Shown here: in pieces, positions 8,450 to 18,112 of the stretch
Layout: every line of letters starts with the position of its first letter
Numbering within the stretch: the stretch's first letter is position 1
Origin: Veillonella sp. VA142
GTDB lineage: Bacteria; Bacillota; Negativicutes; Veillonellales; Veillonellaceae
DNA length: 64,000 nt
Assembly (NCBI RefSeq): GCF_003992135.1
Contig: NZ_RQVN01000002.1
Span: 62,001-126,000, forward strand
Direction: 5' to 3'
Translations under genes and position numbers: made by a program
Notes under the pieces: model-generated
Database searches by the model: none
Told to the model about the DNA's origin: nothing
The model's input: the letters and a program-made list of their open reading frames with translations, nothing else

Positions 8450-9631
8450 TTGAAAGGTAAACATATAGTAGTAGGCGTAACAGGAGGGATTGCGGCCTAT
8501 AAAGCAGTCGAATTAGTTAGCCGCTTGTGTAAAGCGGGAGCAACGGTTAAAGTAGTGATGACGAAAAATGCTACGAAACTTGTAAGCCCTCTTGTATTTG
8601 GAGAAATTAGCAAACATCCTGTATCAGTAGATATGTTTGAAGATATTCATGACTGGAATGTAGAGCATATAGCTTATGCAACATGGGCAGATGCCTATGT
8701 GGTGGTCCCAGCAACAGCTAATATACTGGCAAAGATGGCACATGGTATTGCGGACGATATGTTATCTACCCAATTGTTGGCTACAACCACTCCTGTGTTT
8801 GTATGCCCAGCGATGAATAGTAACATGTATGTGCATCCAACGGTGCAAGAAAATTTAAATACCTTACGTGGTAGAGGCATCTATGTGTTAGAGCCAGATA
8901 GTGGACTCCTAGCATGTGGAGTAGAAGGAAAAGGTCGTTTGCCAGAACCACAAAAGATAATGAACTGGGTGGACTTTCATTTAGGGAAAACAGAATTACT
9001 ACAAGGTAAAACAGTTATTGTAAGTGCTGGTGGTACGCAAGAGGCAATTGATCCAGTTCGATATATTACGAATCGTTCCAGTGGAAAAATGGGATATGCA
9101 GTGGCGTTGAAAGCAGCCCAAGCAGGAGCTAAGACAATTTTGGTATCTGCTCCTACGGATCTAGCTGCGCCAATTGGTGTAGAGCGTATCATAGTCCGTT
9201 CTGCTACGGAGATGAAAGAGGTAATCGATAGTTACTATGACTCTGCAGATGCTGTGATTATGGCCGCAGCTGTGGCGGACTATCGTGTAGCTAAAGTAGC
9301 AGATAATAAAATAAAAAAACAAGAAACTATGACATTAGAGTTGGTAAAAAATCCGGATATATTAGCAAGCTTAGGGGACCGTAAACAGCATCAAAAATTA
9401 ATTGGTTTTGCCGCGGAAACGCAAGATGTCATTACCTATGGAATAGAAAAAGTGCGCAAAAAAAATTTGGATATGTTAGTGGCTAATGATGTGAGTAAAT
9501 CCAATGCTGGATTTGATGTAGATACCAATGAAGTGATCTTTATTTATCCTGGTGATCAAATTGTGAATTTACCAAATATGTCAAAACATGATGTGGCGGA
9601 ACGTATTATTCAAGCCTTGGCAGACCTATAA
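8450..9631 (+). CDS. coaBC: Bifunctional phosphopantothenoylcysteine decarboxylase / phosphopantothenate-cysteine ligase
   Basis: Makes 4'-phosphopantetheine by ligating cysteine to phosphopantothenate (CoaB, C-terminal half) and decarboxylating the product (CoaC, N-terminal FMN half). CoaC motifs seen are GVTGGIAAYKA, PAMNSNMYVHP near residue 120 and the catalytic ACGVEGKGR near 155-163. The CoaB half shows SAGGTQEAIDPVR and NRSSGKMGYA. I chose the TTG at 8450 because the Shine-Dalgarno-like AGGAAGGTGA sits at the right distance; a GTG at 8441 would lie inside that site. The metK promoter lies within the 3' end of this gene. Confidence 0.93.
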   Translation: MKGKHIVVGVTGGIAAYKAVELVSRLCKAGATVKVVMTKNATKLVSPLVFGEISKHPVSVDMFEDIHDWNVEHIAYATWADAYVVVPATANILAKMAHGIADDMLSTQLLATTTPVFVCPAMNSNMYVHPTVQENLNTLRGRGIYVLEPDSGLLACGVEGKGRLPEPQKIMNWVDFHLGKTELLQGKTVIVSAGGTQEAIDPVRYITNRSSGKMGYAVALKAAQAGAKTILVSAPTDLAAPIGVERIIVRSATEMKEVIDSYYDSADAVIMAAAVADYRVAKVADNKIKKQETMTLELVKNPDILASLGDRKQHQKLIGFAAETQDVITYGIEKVRKKNLDMLVANDVSKSNAGFDVDTNEVIFIYPGDQIVNLPNMSKHDVAERIIQALADL

Positions 9632-9645
9632 ATATATGCTATAAT
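9617..9645 (+). promoter_or_regulatory. Strong sigma-A promoter for the riboswitch-metK transcript
   Basis: TTGGCA (9617-9622), a 17-bp spacer and TATAAT (9640-9645) with the extended TG at 9637-9638. The -35 and part of the spacer lie inside the last codons of coaBC. Transcription would start near 9652, just ahead of the riboswitch. Confidence 0.7.
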
Positions 9646-9689
9646 GACATGTAGTGATTTTAAACTAAGTATTATATGTATGATACAAG

Positions 9690-9825
9690 TCTCATCAAGA
9701 GTAGTGGAGGGAGAGGCCCTTTGAAGCTACAGCAACCATTCCTTAGGGGAGAAGGTGCTAAATCCAACGATCTTTGATCGGAAGATGGGGATATGATTCC
9801 TCATCTTGGGATGAGGAATTTTTTT
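9690..9825 (+). ncRNA. SAM-I (S-box) riboswitch with terminator
   Basis: The leader contains the S-box core: the ATCAAGAG...GTGGAGGGA segment (9694-9713), GCCCT..GAAGC and CAGCAACC (9716-9737), then GGTGCTAAATCCA (9744-9756). P1 pairs TCTCATC (9690-9696) with GATGGGGA (9784-9791). The same GATGGGGA strand can pair instead with TCCTCATC (9798-9805) as antiterminator. The terminator stem is 9796-9805 with 9810-9819, plus a T tract to 9825. By analogy with the family, SAM binding favours P1 and hence termination, lowering metK expression when SAM is plentiful. Confidence 0.95.
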
Positions 9826-9840
9826 ATTGGAGGTTTATTC

Positions 9841-11031
9841 ATGGCAGAAAAACATGTATTTTTCACTTCTGAATCTGTAACAGAAGGTCATCCAGACAAA
9901 ATTGCTGACCAAATTTCAGATGCTGTATTGGATGCTATTTTAGAAAAAGATCCAACAGCACACGTTGCCTGTGAAACATTAGTAACTACAGGCCAAGTTC
10001 ATGTAGTAGGCGAAATTACCACAAAAACGTATGTAGATATTCCTCATATTGTTCGTGATACAATTCGTGAAATTGGATATACACGTGCAAAATTTGGCTT
10101 TGATGCGGATACTTGTGGCGTTAATGTAGCGATTGATGAACAATCTACAGATATCGCAATGGGCGTAGATGAAGCATTGGAATCTCGCGAAGGTGGTAGT
10201 GATGCGTTCGATAAAATCGGTGCTGGCGACCAAGGTATGATGTTTGGTTTCGCATCTAATGAAACTGAAGAGCTAATGCCTATGCCTATTAGCTTGGCGC
10301 ATCGTTTATCTCGTCAATTAACAAAAGTTCGTAAAGATGGTACATTGCCTTACCTTCGTCCAGATGGTAAAACACAAGTAACAGTAGAATATGTTGATGG
10401 CAAGCCAAAACGCATTGAAACAATCGTTATTTCTACACAACATGGTCCAGAAGTATCCTTAGAACAAATCCAAGCAGATATTAAAAAATATGTTATTGAT
10501 CCAGTGCTTCCAGAAGGATTTATTGATGAAAATACTAAATATTTTATCAACCCAACTGGCCGTTTCGTAATCGGTGGTCCACAAGGTGATGCTGGTTTGA
10601 CTGGTCGCAAAATTATTGTAGATACGTATGGCGGTATGGCTCGTCATGGTGGCGGAGCTTTCTCCGGTAAAGATCCTACAAAAGTTGACCGTTCTGCAGC
10701 ATATGCAGCTCGTTATGTAGCTAAAAATATCGTGGCAGCTGGTCTTGCTGATAAATGTGAAGTACAAGTAGCTTACGCAATTGGTGTAGCAAAGCCGGTA
10801 TCTATCATGGTGGAAACATTTGGTACTGCAAAAATTGAAGAAGAAAAAATCTCTGCATTAGTAAGCAAACATTTTGACCTTCGTCCAGCAGGTATCATCA
10901 AAATGTTAGACTTGTTGAAACCACATTACAAAAAAACTGCTGCCTATGGTCATTTCGGCCGTACTGACGTAGATCTTCCTTGGGAACGTACAGATAAAGC
11001 AGAAGCACTTCGTAAAGAAGCTGGTTTATAA
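9841..11031 (+). CDS. metK: S-adenosylmethionine synthetase
   Basis: Makes SAM from methionine and ATP in the cytosol. The N-terminus [20 protein letters not shown] carries the ATP-site GHPDK (residues 16-20); [12 protein letters not shown], the methionine-loop region and the P-loop-like [14 protein letters not shown] are all present. Length is 396 aa, normal. The start is the ATG at 9841 with GGAGG 8 bases upstream. An in-frame ATG at 9793 was rejected because it would read through the riboswitch terminator. Its own product regulates it through the upstream SAM-I riboswitch. Confidence 0.97.
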   Translation: MAEKHVFFTSESVTEGHPDKIADQISDAVLDAILEKDPTAHVACETLVTTGQVHVVGEITTKTYVDIPHIVRDTIREIGYTRAKFGFDADTCGVNVAIDEQSTDIAMGVDEALESREGGSDAFDKIGAGDQGMMFGFASNETEELMPMPISLAHRLSRQLTKVRKDGTLPYLRPDGKTQVTVEYVDGKPKRIETIVISTQHGPEVSLEQIQADIKKYVIDPVLPEGFIDENTKYFINPTGRFVIGGPQGDAGLTGRKIIVDTYGGMARHGGGAFSGKDPTKVDRSAAYAARYVAKNIVAAGLADKCEVQVAYAIGVAKPVSIMVETFGTAKIEEEKISALVSKHFDLRPAGIIKMLDLLKPHYKKTAAYGHFGRTDVDLPWERTDKAEALRKEAGL

Positions 11032-11071
11032 TGGGTAAAGATTTGTCATTCACTTTTGAGTGATACACATA

Positions 11072-11108
11072 TAGAGGATAGAGACGCAAGTCTTTGTCCT
11101 CTATTTTT
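11072..11108 (+). terminator. Rho-independent terminator after metK
   Basis: TAGAGGA (11072-11078) pairs with TCCTCTA (11097-11103), with an inner GAC/GTC pairing, followed by five T. The remainder of the gap to priA (11109-11295) is AT-rich and shows no ORF, RNA or repeat that I recognise. Confidence 0.75.
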
Positions 11109-11295
11109 GTTATTCTAGACATGATGTGTATAAATCATAAGAGTCTAGGTTGTCATGTAAACACTTCTAAGAGGATGGGATTAGTGTACTAACATATTTG
11201 CTCCTATAACCTCATATATATTCTTTTTAAAAATGCTATAACGTAAAAATATGTAGGACTAAGATATGAAATAGTATGAATCATAGGTATAAACG

Positions 11296-11304
11296 TGGTA
11301 TAAT
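11296..11304 (+). promoter_or_regulatory. Extended -10 promoter for priA and downstream genes
   Basis: TGG followed by TATAAT (11299-11304) predicts a start near 11311, about 20 bases before the priA ATG. No clear -35 is seen. A start this close argues against the upstream in-frame GTG at 11310 as initiator. Confidence 0.5.
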
Positions 11305-11330
11305 GGAGAGTGTTTAGTCAGGAGGTTATA

Positions 11331-13511
11331 ATGCGTTTAGGTGAAATTATTATCAATCGTCCTGCGAAACAATTGAATAAACCTTTAACCTATGAAATAC
11401 CTGACTCATTCGGAGATGTACCTATTGGAACTCGCGTGGCGGTTCCGTTGGGAGCCTCGAAAGAAGAAGGAATCCTTGTAGGTTATTGTGACATAGAAGA
11501 TCCACCATTTGTGATTAAATCCATATTAGCGGTGTTAGATCCAACGCCTTGGTTTTCATCGGAAATGCTGAGTACAGCTCGTAAGCTAAGTGAGTATTAC
11601 TTATGTACCTTTGCAGAGTCATTAAGTTTATTTACTGTGGATAAAAGTAAATTAAAATCCTATGACAGACCTAAAATGGAATGGCTTGTGCCTAAAGAAT
11701 CCTTTCATGTGGAACTTTTTTCAGAAAAAAAACGAAAGCAGCGTTTGTTGGCAGCATACTTATTGGAGTATGGTGCCACATCTGTGAGTACCTTGCGATT
11801 GGCGGGATTTAGCCTGCCTGTGATTAAGCAAGTAAAAGAATCTTCTCATATTGATATAGAATGGCGTTACGAAATGACGAAAACGCGCTATGAGCAAGTT
11901 GTGGATAGTATAGACATTCCTTTAACAAAGGCACAGCAGTCTGTATATATGCCAATTCAGAAATGCATTGCTAATCATACAAGTAAAGCCTTTTTACTAC
12001 ATGGCGTAACAGGTAGCGGGAAAACGCAGGTGTATCTAAAAGCTGTGCAAGAAACGATTCGACAAGATAAGATTGCTATTATTCTAGTTCCAGAGATTGC
12101 TTTAACGACACAAATCGTACGACGATTTGTAGAAAGGTTTGGGCAAGAAGTTGTGGTATTCCATAGTCAGTTGACAAAATCGGAACGTTATAACAATTGG
12201 GAACGATTACGCCGGAAAGATAGCCATATTATCATTGGTGCTCGTTCTGCCGTGTTTGCACCAACAGAAGATATTGGTCTTATTGTAGTAGATGAGGAAC
12301 ATGATCCATCCTATAAGCAACAGGATATAACTCGATACGATGCACGTATGGTGGCTAGATGGCGAAGTGAAAGTCATCAATGCCCAGTTATATTTGGTTC
12401 TGCTACACCGTCTATACAAGCCTATTATTTAGCAGACAAAGGTGTCTATCATTTACTATCTTTAGAGCATCGTATTTTTCATCAACCCATGCCTAAGGTT
12501 ACAGTTGTAGATATGAAAGAAGAAATGTTCTATGGGAATTACTCTGTATTTTCTATGGCATTGGATACATTAATTCAAGAAACGCTACAGAAACGGGAGC
12601 AGATGATTCTCTTGTTGAATCGAAGAGGTCATAGTACATTTGTGATGTGTCGAGATTGTGGTAAACCTATCCAGTGTCCACACTGTGATATATCGATGGT
12701 CTATCATCAAGCAGGACAGGACTTGCGTTGCCATTATTGTGATCATCATGAAAAAGTACCTCAAATGTGCCCTCATTGTAGTAGCCGTAAGATTAAATTC
12801 TTTGGTACAGGCACACAAAAGGTAGAAGAAGAATTAGCAAAACGATTTCCACAAGCTAGAATTGCTCGTCTTGATCAAGATACGACATCTAAAAAGGGTG
12901 AATCACAGCGTATTTTAGAAGCTTTTGGAGCAGGCCAATATGATATTTTATTGGGCACGCAAATGGTGGCAAAAGGACATGATTTTTCAAATGTTACCGC
13001 AGTAGGAATAATTACAGCTGACTCTGTCTTGCATATTCCTGTGTATACGGCTGCTGAAAGAACATTTAATTTATTAACACAAGCAGCTGGCCGTGCTGGA
13101 CGTGGTGATAAACCAGGAAATGTAGTAGTACAAACCTATAGTCCTGAACATTACGCCATTCAGCACAGTACACATCATGATTATATTAGTTTTTATCAAG
13201 AAGAAATAGAGGCTCGTAAAGCCTTGTTGTATCCACCCATTGGTGAAATGATACAAATTACCTTATTAGATGAAAAGCTTCCAGTAGTGCGAACAAGAGC
13301 GACAGAATTAGCCAACACTTTGCGCCAGTCCTGTGTAGGTCAGCGCATAGATATATTAGGGCCCTATGAAAATGGTGCCGCAAAGATACGAGATATGTAT
13401 CGACTTTGTATTATGATTCGTGGAGTTGATTTATCGAAATTAAAATCATACATGTATCGTTCAGATACATTTACATTACCCCATATCTATATAGATGTGG
13501 ATCCAGTATAG
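11331..13511 (+). CDS. priA: Primosomal protein N' (replication restart helicase PriA)
   Basis: 3'-5' DNA helicase that reloads the replisome at stalled forks. Seen are an N-terminal DNA-binding region, the Walker A motif GSGKT at 228-232, the DEEHD helicase motif at 321-325, and a zinc-binding module with four CXXC pairs (CRDC, CPHC, CHYC, CPHC) between the two helicase lobes. Length is 726 aa from the ATG at 11331, which has AGGAGG upstream. It opens the classic Firmicute cluster priA-def-fmt-rsmB-rlmN-PP2C-kinase-rsgA-rpe. Confidence 0.95.
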   Translation: MRLGEIIINRPAKQLNKPLTYEIPDSFGDVPIGTRVAVPLGASKEEGILVGYCDIEDPPFVIKSILAVLDPTPWFSSEMLSTARKLSEYYLCTFAESLSLFTVDKSKLKSYDRPKMEWLVPKESFHVELFSEKKRKQRLLAAYLLEYGATSVSTLRLAGFSLPVIKQVKESSHIDIEWRYEMTKTRYEQVVDSIDIPLTKAQQSVYMPIQKCIANHTSKAFLLHGVTGSGKTQVYLKAVQETIRQDKIAIILVPEIALTTQIVRRFVERFGQEVVVFHSQLTKSERYNNWERLRRKDSHIIIGARSAVFAPTEDIGLIVVDEEHDPSYKQQDITRYDARMVARWRSESHQCPVIFGSATPSIQAYYLADKGVYHLLSLEHRIFHQPMPKVTVVDMKEEMFYGNYSVFSMALDTLIQETLQKREQMILLLNRRGHSTFVMCRDCGKPIQCPHCDISMVYHQAGQDLRCHYCDHHEKVPQMCPHCSSRKIKFFGTGTQKVEEELAKRFPQARIARLDQDTTSKKGESQRILEAFGAGQYDILLGTQMVAKGHDFSNVTAVGIITADSVLHIPVYTAAERTFNLLTQAAGRAGRGDKPGNVVVQTYSPEHYAIQHSTHHDYISFYQEEIEARKALLYPPIGEMIQITLLDEKLPVVRTRATELANTLRQSCVGQRIDILGPYENGAAKIRDMYRLCIMIRGVDLSKLKSYMYRSDTFTLPHIYIDVDPV

Positions 13512-13519
13512 GAGGAAAT

Positions 13520-13996
13520 ATGGCAGTTTTAGAAGTTATGAAAACAGGGCATCCTGTGTTGAAACAAATAGCAGAACCAGTAGAGTTTGTAAATAAAAAG
13601 ATTCGTCAATTATTAGATGATATGGCGGAAACTATGTATAAAACAGATGGTGTAGGTTTAGCGGCACCACAAGTCAATGTATCTAAACGTATTATTGTAT
13701 TAGATGATGGTAATGGGCTTATCGAAGTGATTAACCCAGAAATTGTAAAAAAAGAAGGATCTCAAATTGGCTTAGAAGGTTGTTTAAGCGTACCAGAGCT
13801 GTTTGGTGATGTAGAACGATACGACAAAATTGAAGTGCATGGTATCAATCGAAATAATAAAAAGATTAAAATTAAAGCAGAAGGCTTTTTAGCACGTATT
13901 TTCCAACATGAAATTGACCATTTGAATGGTATTTTATTTGTAGAAAAGTTAGTGAACCCTAATGAGATTTTTATCCATAAAAAGGAACAACAATAA
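13520..13996 (+). CDS. def: Peptide deformylase
   Basis: Metalloenzyme that removes the N-formyl group from nascent proteins. All three family motifs are intact: GVGLAAPQ at 44-51, EGCLS at 86-90 (Cys metal ligand) and HEIDH at 130-134 (two His ligands and catalytic Glu). 158 aa. The stop overlaps the fmt ATG by one base, coupling it to the enzyme that adds the formyl group to Met-tRNA. Confidence 0.96.
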   Translation: MAVLEVMKTGHPVLKQIAEPVEFVNKKIRQLLDDMAETMYKTDGVGLAAPQVNVSKRIIVLDDGNGLIEVINPEIVKKEGSQIGLEGCLSVPELFGDVERYDKIEVHGINRNNKKIKIKAEGFLARIFQHEIDHLNGILFVEKLVNPNEIFIHKKEQQ

Positions 13997-14973
13997 TGAA
14001 GCCATTACGCATAGTATTTATGGGAACTCCAGATATAGCAGTTCCAACGTTACAGGCTTTAATCGATAGTTCCCACTCAGTAGTAGGTGTATTCTGCCAA
14101 CCAGATAAGCCGAAAGGACGAGGCAATAAATTGCAAATGCCACCGACTAAGGAATTGGCGTTGCAGTATGATATTCCTGTGTATCAACCGAAATCTTTGC
14201 GCAATGAAGAAGCAGAGGAATTGTTGCAAACTTTGGCTCCTGACATTGTTGTAGTCATTGCGTATGGTAAGATTTTACCTCCTTGGCTTATTCATCAGCC
14301 TCCATTAGGCTGTATTAATCTACATGCCTCTTTATTGCCGAAATTTAGAGGTGCAGCACCTATACAATATGCCATTCTACATGAAGAGTCAGAAACGGGT
14401 ATGACGATTATGCATATGGATGAAGGATTAGATACAGGTGATACTTTGCTCATGGAACGCATTCCAGTGACAGAAGAAGATACATCTGGTACCGTTTTTA
14501 CAGCCTTAGCAGAATTAGGAGCACAAATGATTGTACCAGCCGTAGATGCTTTACAAGCAGGCACATTAACAAGAGTCCCTCAAAATCATGAAGAAGCCAT
14601 TGAAACGGGAAAAATTACGAAAGAGATGGGGCATCTCAATTTTACAGAACCAGCACATACATTGGCTGCAAAAATTAGAGCCTTCAATCCAAGTCCTGGA
14701 TGTTATACATTCTTAGATGGTAAACGGATTAAGTTCTGGCATGCAAAAATAGACCCTACCTCTAAGTATGCGCCTGAACATTTACAAGGGGCTTGTGGCT
14801 ATCCTAAAGAGGGAACAATAGTGCATGTAGATAAAGAGTCTTTCAGTATTTTTACTGGACATGGAGTTTTACGAGTTACTGAAGTGCAACCAGAAAATAA
14901 AAAGCGAATGAATGCAGGTGATTTTGCTCGTGGTCATCAGTTAGCAGTAGGAGCTTACTTTGGGGATGAATAA
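13996..14973 (+). CDS. fmt: Methionyl-tRNA formyltransferase
   Basis: Formylates initiator Met-tRNA using 10-formyl-THF. The N-terminal Rossmann start is FMGTPDIAVP; the catalytic segment N108-L-H110 leads into ASLLPKFRGAAPIQ; the C-terminal OB-like domain includes the FNPSPGCYT region. 325 aa is normal. The start overlaps the def stop by one base and the next gene begins inside its last codons. Confidence 0.96.
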   Translation: MKPLRIVFMGTPDIAVPTLQALIDSSHSVVGVFCQPDKPKGRGNKLQMPPTKELALQYDIPVYQPKSLRNEEAEELLQTLAPDIVVVIAYGKILPPWLIHQPPLGCINLHASLLPKFRGAAPIQYAILHEESETGMTIMHMDEGLDTGDTLLMERIPVTEEDTSGTVFTALAELGAQMIVPAVDALQAGTLTRVPQNHEEAIETGKITKEMGHLNFTEPAHTLAAKIRAFNPSPGCYTFLDGKRIKFWHAKIDPTSKYAPEHLQGACGYPKEGTIVHVDKESFSIFTGHGVLRVTEVQPENKKRMNAGDFARGHQLAVGAYFGDE

Positions 14974-15736
14974 ATCTTATCGCTTATATTTAACGATGAC
15001 TTCTGTGGCGTTGCTATTGATATCCGTGGTATGGGGTTGGGTAGTCTGGATGATGTATCCTAGCTTATCTCAATGGGGGGCTATTGCAGGGTATATCGGA
15101 GTGGGCGTTTTACTACTCCCCATATTAATTGGGTGGTTTATGTGGATATATATGGCATTAGTCACAATGTACTCTATACAACATCCGATTTTATTGCGAC
15201 TATCTAATCGCGGGTTATATCTTTTATTTCCTTTAGTGACGGTCTTAGGCAGATGTTTTGGATATACCAAGGATGAAGTGAGTCAATCCTTAATTGCTTT
15301 AATCAATCATCTTGTTAGCACCCAAGTGTATCGCGTGGAACCAGAACGTTTATTACTACTCACACCACATTGCATACAGCTATCTAGTTGTGTACATAAA
15401 GTAACTACAGATGTACATAATTGTAAGCGTTGTGGTGGATGCCAAGTAGGAACCTTACTAGATATTGCAGATACGTATGGCTGCCATTTTATAGTAGTTA
15501 CGGGTGGTACATTAGCACGTTTAAAAATCAAGGAAATTCGCCCTCAAGCGATTGTGGCTATCGCTTGTGAAAGAGACCTAGTTAGTGGTATGGCAGATGT
15601 GTTTCCTATTCCCGTAATTGGTGTCTTAAATGAACGACCTTGTGGTCCTTGTTGTAATACGAGAGTCAACACAGAAGATATTAGACTTGTCATAGAGAGG
15701 TTACTGTATGGAAACGAAACAAAAGAAAGAACATAA
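14966..15736 (+). CDS. DUF116-family membrane protein with Cys-rich domain
   Basis: Function unknown. Two hydrophobic segments (about residues 8-28 and 38-65) are followed by a soluble DUF116 domain. That domain carries a cysteine cluster near 142-160 (CVHKVTTDVHNCKRCGGC), the invariant GGTLARLKIKEIRP stretch, VAIACERDLVSG and a C-terminal RPCGPCCNTRV. The cysteines suggest a metal or Fe-S site, which is inference. The ATG at 14966 overlaps fmt by 8 bases; a TTG at 14960 is less likely. The 3' end overlaps rsmB. Placement between fmt and rsmB is common in Clostridia and Negativicutes and hints at a translation or one-carbon role. Confidence 0.82.
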   Translation: MNKSYRLYLTMTSVALLLISVVWGWVVWMMYPSLSQWGAIAGYIGVGVLLLPILIGWFMWIYMALVTMYSIQHPILLRLSNRGLYLLFPLVTVLGRCFGYTKDEVSQSLIALINHLVSTQVYRVEPERLLLLTPHCIQLSSCVHKVTTDVHNCKRCGGCQVGTLLDIADTYGCHFIVVTGGTLARLKIKEIRPQAIVAIACERDLVSGMADVFPIPVIGVLNERPCGPCCNTRVNTEDIRLVIERLLYGNETKERT

Positions 15737-17066
15737 AAATATTCGGCGCCTAGCTATGAAAGCCTTAGTAGATATTCATCGAGATAAGAAGTATGCCAAT
15801 ATTGTATTGCCTCAGTATATGATACAAGAAAGACTAGAAGATTTAGATCGTAGATTCTTTACAGAATTGGTATATGGTGTGGTGCGACGTCAAAACTATT
15901 TAGATGCCGTTATCGTTCACTTTACCAAGAAATCAGTTAAAAAATTATCTCTTTTTGTGTTAGAGATTCTAAGACTTGGTGTGTACCAATTACTTTATAT
16001 GGATAAGGTACCATCAAGTGCTGCGGTAAATGAAAGTGTAAAACTTACCAAAAAAGTGGCACCCGGTACGGATCGTTTTGTCAACGCTGTACTTCGCAAT
16101 GTAGATAGACAACGTGAAGATATCGGAGTCGACGCCTTAGCCACTTCAGAAGAGGAACGGATTTCCTATATTTATAATCAACCTCTTTGGCTAGTCCGTT
16201 TATGGATAGATCAACGAGGTATAGAAGAAACAATAGATCTTTGTGAATGGTTCAATGAAACTCCGTTATTGACAGCGCGTGTGAATACATTACGAATGAG
16301 TCGTCAAGATTTATTAGAAGAACTTTCACTGGCAAACTGGGTGGTAGAGCCCAGTCATATGATTCCAGATGCGATTATCATCAAATCTCATAAAGGTCAA
16401 TTACAGGAAGCAAAATGGGTCCAAGAGGGATTGATGACATTTATGGATGAAGCATCTATGGCTGTGGCTTACGCAGTACAACCTCAAGAACATATGCAGA
16501 TTTTAGATACCTGTGCAGCACCGGGAGGTAAAACATTGCATATGGCAACCCTAATGGGCAATACAGGAACCATCGTAGCTACAGATATTCATGAGCATAA
16601 GGTAGAACTGTTACAGGCAAATGCCAAACGTATGGGTATGTCTAATGTACAAGCTCAACAAGGTGATGCTACAGTAAAAGAGGTACAATGGAAAGATTCT
16701 TTTGATGTCGTACTTGTAGATGCACCATGTTCAGGACTAGGAATCTTACAGAAGAAACTAGATATGCGATGGCGAAAAGAAGAATCACAATTACAAGAAT
16801 TGCCAAAGTTGCAGCAACAAATATTGCAAAATGCTAGTTCCTATATCAAAGTAGGTGGACACTTAGTATATTCTACATGCACCATAAATACTTTGGAAAA
16901 TGAAGGGGTTGTGGAAAGATTTTTACAAAAGAACCCTAATTTCGTCTTAGAAGATGTGGCTCCCTTGTTGCCGTTTGCAGCAGAAGGCCCTATGGTTACT
17001 TTATTGCCACATGTATATGATATGGACGGATTTTTTATAGCCCGTTTACGTAAGGAGAGAGCATGA
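15708..17066 (+). CDS. rsmB: 16S rRNA (cytosine967-C5)-methyltransferase RsmB
   Basis: Methylates C967 of 16S rRNA. The N-terminal third is a NusB-like RNA-binding helical domain; the C-terminal half is a SAM methyltransferase with CAAPGGKT (P272-T276), DAPCSGLG (C341) and STCTINTLENE (C391), the two catalytic cysteines of m5C enzymes. 452 aa. The ATG lies 29 bases inside the DUF116 gene. An in-frame ATG at 15756 is possible but would remove conserved residues. The stop overlaps rlmN by 4 bases. Confidence 0.94.
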   Translation: METKQKKEHKNIRRLAMKALVDIHRDKKYANIVLPQYMIQERLEDLDRRFFTELVYGVVRRQNYLDAVIVHFTKKSVKKLSLFVLEILRLGVYQLLYMDKVPSSAAVNESVKLTKKVAPGTDRFVNAVLRNVDRQREDIGVDALATSEEERISYIYNQPLWLVRLWIDQRGIEETIDLCEWFNETPLLTARVNTLRMSRQDLLEELSLANWVVEPSHMIPDAIIIKSHKGQLQEAKWVQEGLMTFMDEASMAVAYAVQPQEHMQILDTCAAPGGKTLHMATLMGNTGTIVATDIHEHKVELLQANAKRMGMSNVQAQQGDATVKEVQWKDSFDVVLVDAPCSGLGILQKKLDMRWRKEESQLQELPKLQQQILQNASSYIKVGGHLVYSTCTINTLENEGVVERFLQKNPNFVLEDVAPLLPFAAEGPMVTLLPHVYDMDGFFIARLRKERA

Positions 17067-18112
17067 TAGAATTACTTGGACTTTCATTGCCAGCATTAAG
17101 TAAAGTTGTGACAGATGGAGGGTTTCCAAAATTTAGAGCAAAACAGATTATGGATTATATCTATCAACGTCACGTATTCTCTATGGAAGATATGGTTCAG
17201 CTTCCACAGACAATGCGTGAATGGCTTACCACACACTGTACGATTACATTGCCTACAGTGGTGCGAGAATCTACTAGTTCAGATGGAAATACGAAGAAGT
17301 TATTGCTCAGATTTTCTGATGGCCATCAAGTAGAAACAGTACTGATGAAGCAACACTATGGCAACTCTGTGTGTTTATCATCTCAAGTGGGATGTGCGAT
17401 GGGATGCATTTTTTGTGCATCTACTACAGAAGGCTTATTTCGTAATCTAACAGTAGCTGAAATTGTAGGGCAGTTGTTACTCTTTGAAAGTATTATTAAA
17501 GAAGAAGTGCATTCTATTGTTGTCATGGGATCAGGAGAGCCATTACAAAATTTTGATCATATCATGGAAGCATTGCAATTTATTCATGAAAAAGAAAGTT
17601 TTAACATAGGCTATCGCCGTATGACTGTATCTACCTGTGGGTTAGTTCCCAATATTTATCGTTTTGCGGAACTAGAATTACCGATTACATTAGCTTTATC
17701 ATTACATGCTACGACAGATGAAAGTCGAAAAAAGATTATGCCTATAGGTGCTACCTATGCTTTACAAGACGTGTTAGATGCTGTGGCAGAGTATTATCGA
17801 CGTACGGAGCGCCGTGTTACCTTTGAATATATTTTGATTAAAGATGTGAATGCCACTGAAAAAGAAGCTCATGAATTAGGTACGATTGCAAAACAATTTC
17901 CACATTGCAATGTCAACTTAATTCCGGTGAATGGAAATGAACATATTAATTTATATAAACCGCCTATGAAAGAGATGCAAGAGTTTAAGTCCATTGTAGA
18001 ATCTTACGGCGTGTCTGTGACGATTCGTAAAGAAATGGGCGATGAAATTCAAGCAGCTTGTGGACAGTTGAAAATACAACATCAACAATCTTTGAAAGAA
18101 GGGATGTTATGA
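17063..18112 (+). CDS. rlmN: 23S rRNA (adenine2503-C2)-methyltransferase RlmN (dual specificity)
   Basis: Radical SAM enzyme that methylates A2503 of 23S rRNA and, in the family, A37 of some tRNAs. The 4Fe-4S CxxxCxxC motif is C111, C115, C118 (GCAMGCIFC). The GSGEPLQNFD segment and the C-terminal GDEIQAACGQL with the mechanistic Cys are present. 349 aa, typical. Both ends overlap neighbours by 4 bases (ATGA). Confidence 0.96.
   Translation: MIELLGLSLPALSKVVTDGGFPKFRAKQIMDYIYQRHVFSMEDMVQLPQTMREWLTTHCTITLPTVVRESTSSDGNTKKLLLRFSDGHQVETVLMKQHYGNSVCLSSQVGCAMGCIFCASTTEGLFRNLTVAEIVGQLLLFESIIKEEVHSIVVMGSGEPLQNFDHIMEALQFIHEKESFNIGYRRMTVSTCGLVPNIYRFAELELPITLALSLHATTDESRKKIMPIGATYALQDVLDAVAEYYRRTERRVTFEYILIKDVNATEKEAHELGTIAKQFPHCNVNLIPVNGNEHINLYKPPMKEMQEFKSIVESYGVSVTIRKEMGDEIQAACGQLKIQHQQSLKEGML

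Noticed and set aside
9793-9840. N-terminal extension of metK from an upstream ATG
   Set aside because: The extra codons encode the riboswitch terminator stem and T tract; the ATG at 9841 has the proper ribosome-binding site and the family N-terminus.
11310-11330. GTG start for priA upstream of the ATG
   Set aside because: It falls at the predicted transcription start and before the AGGAGG that serves ATG 11331.
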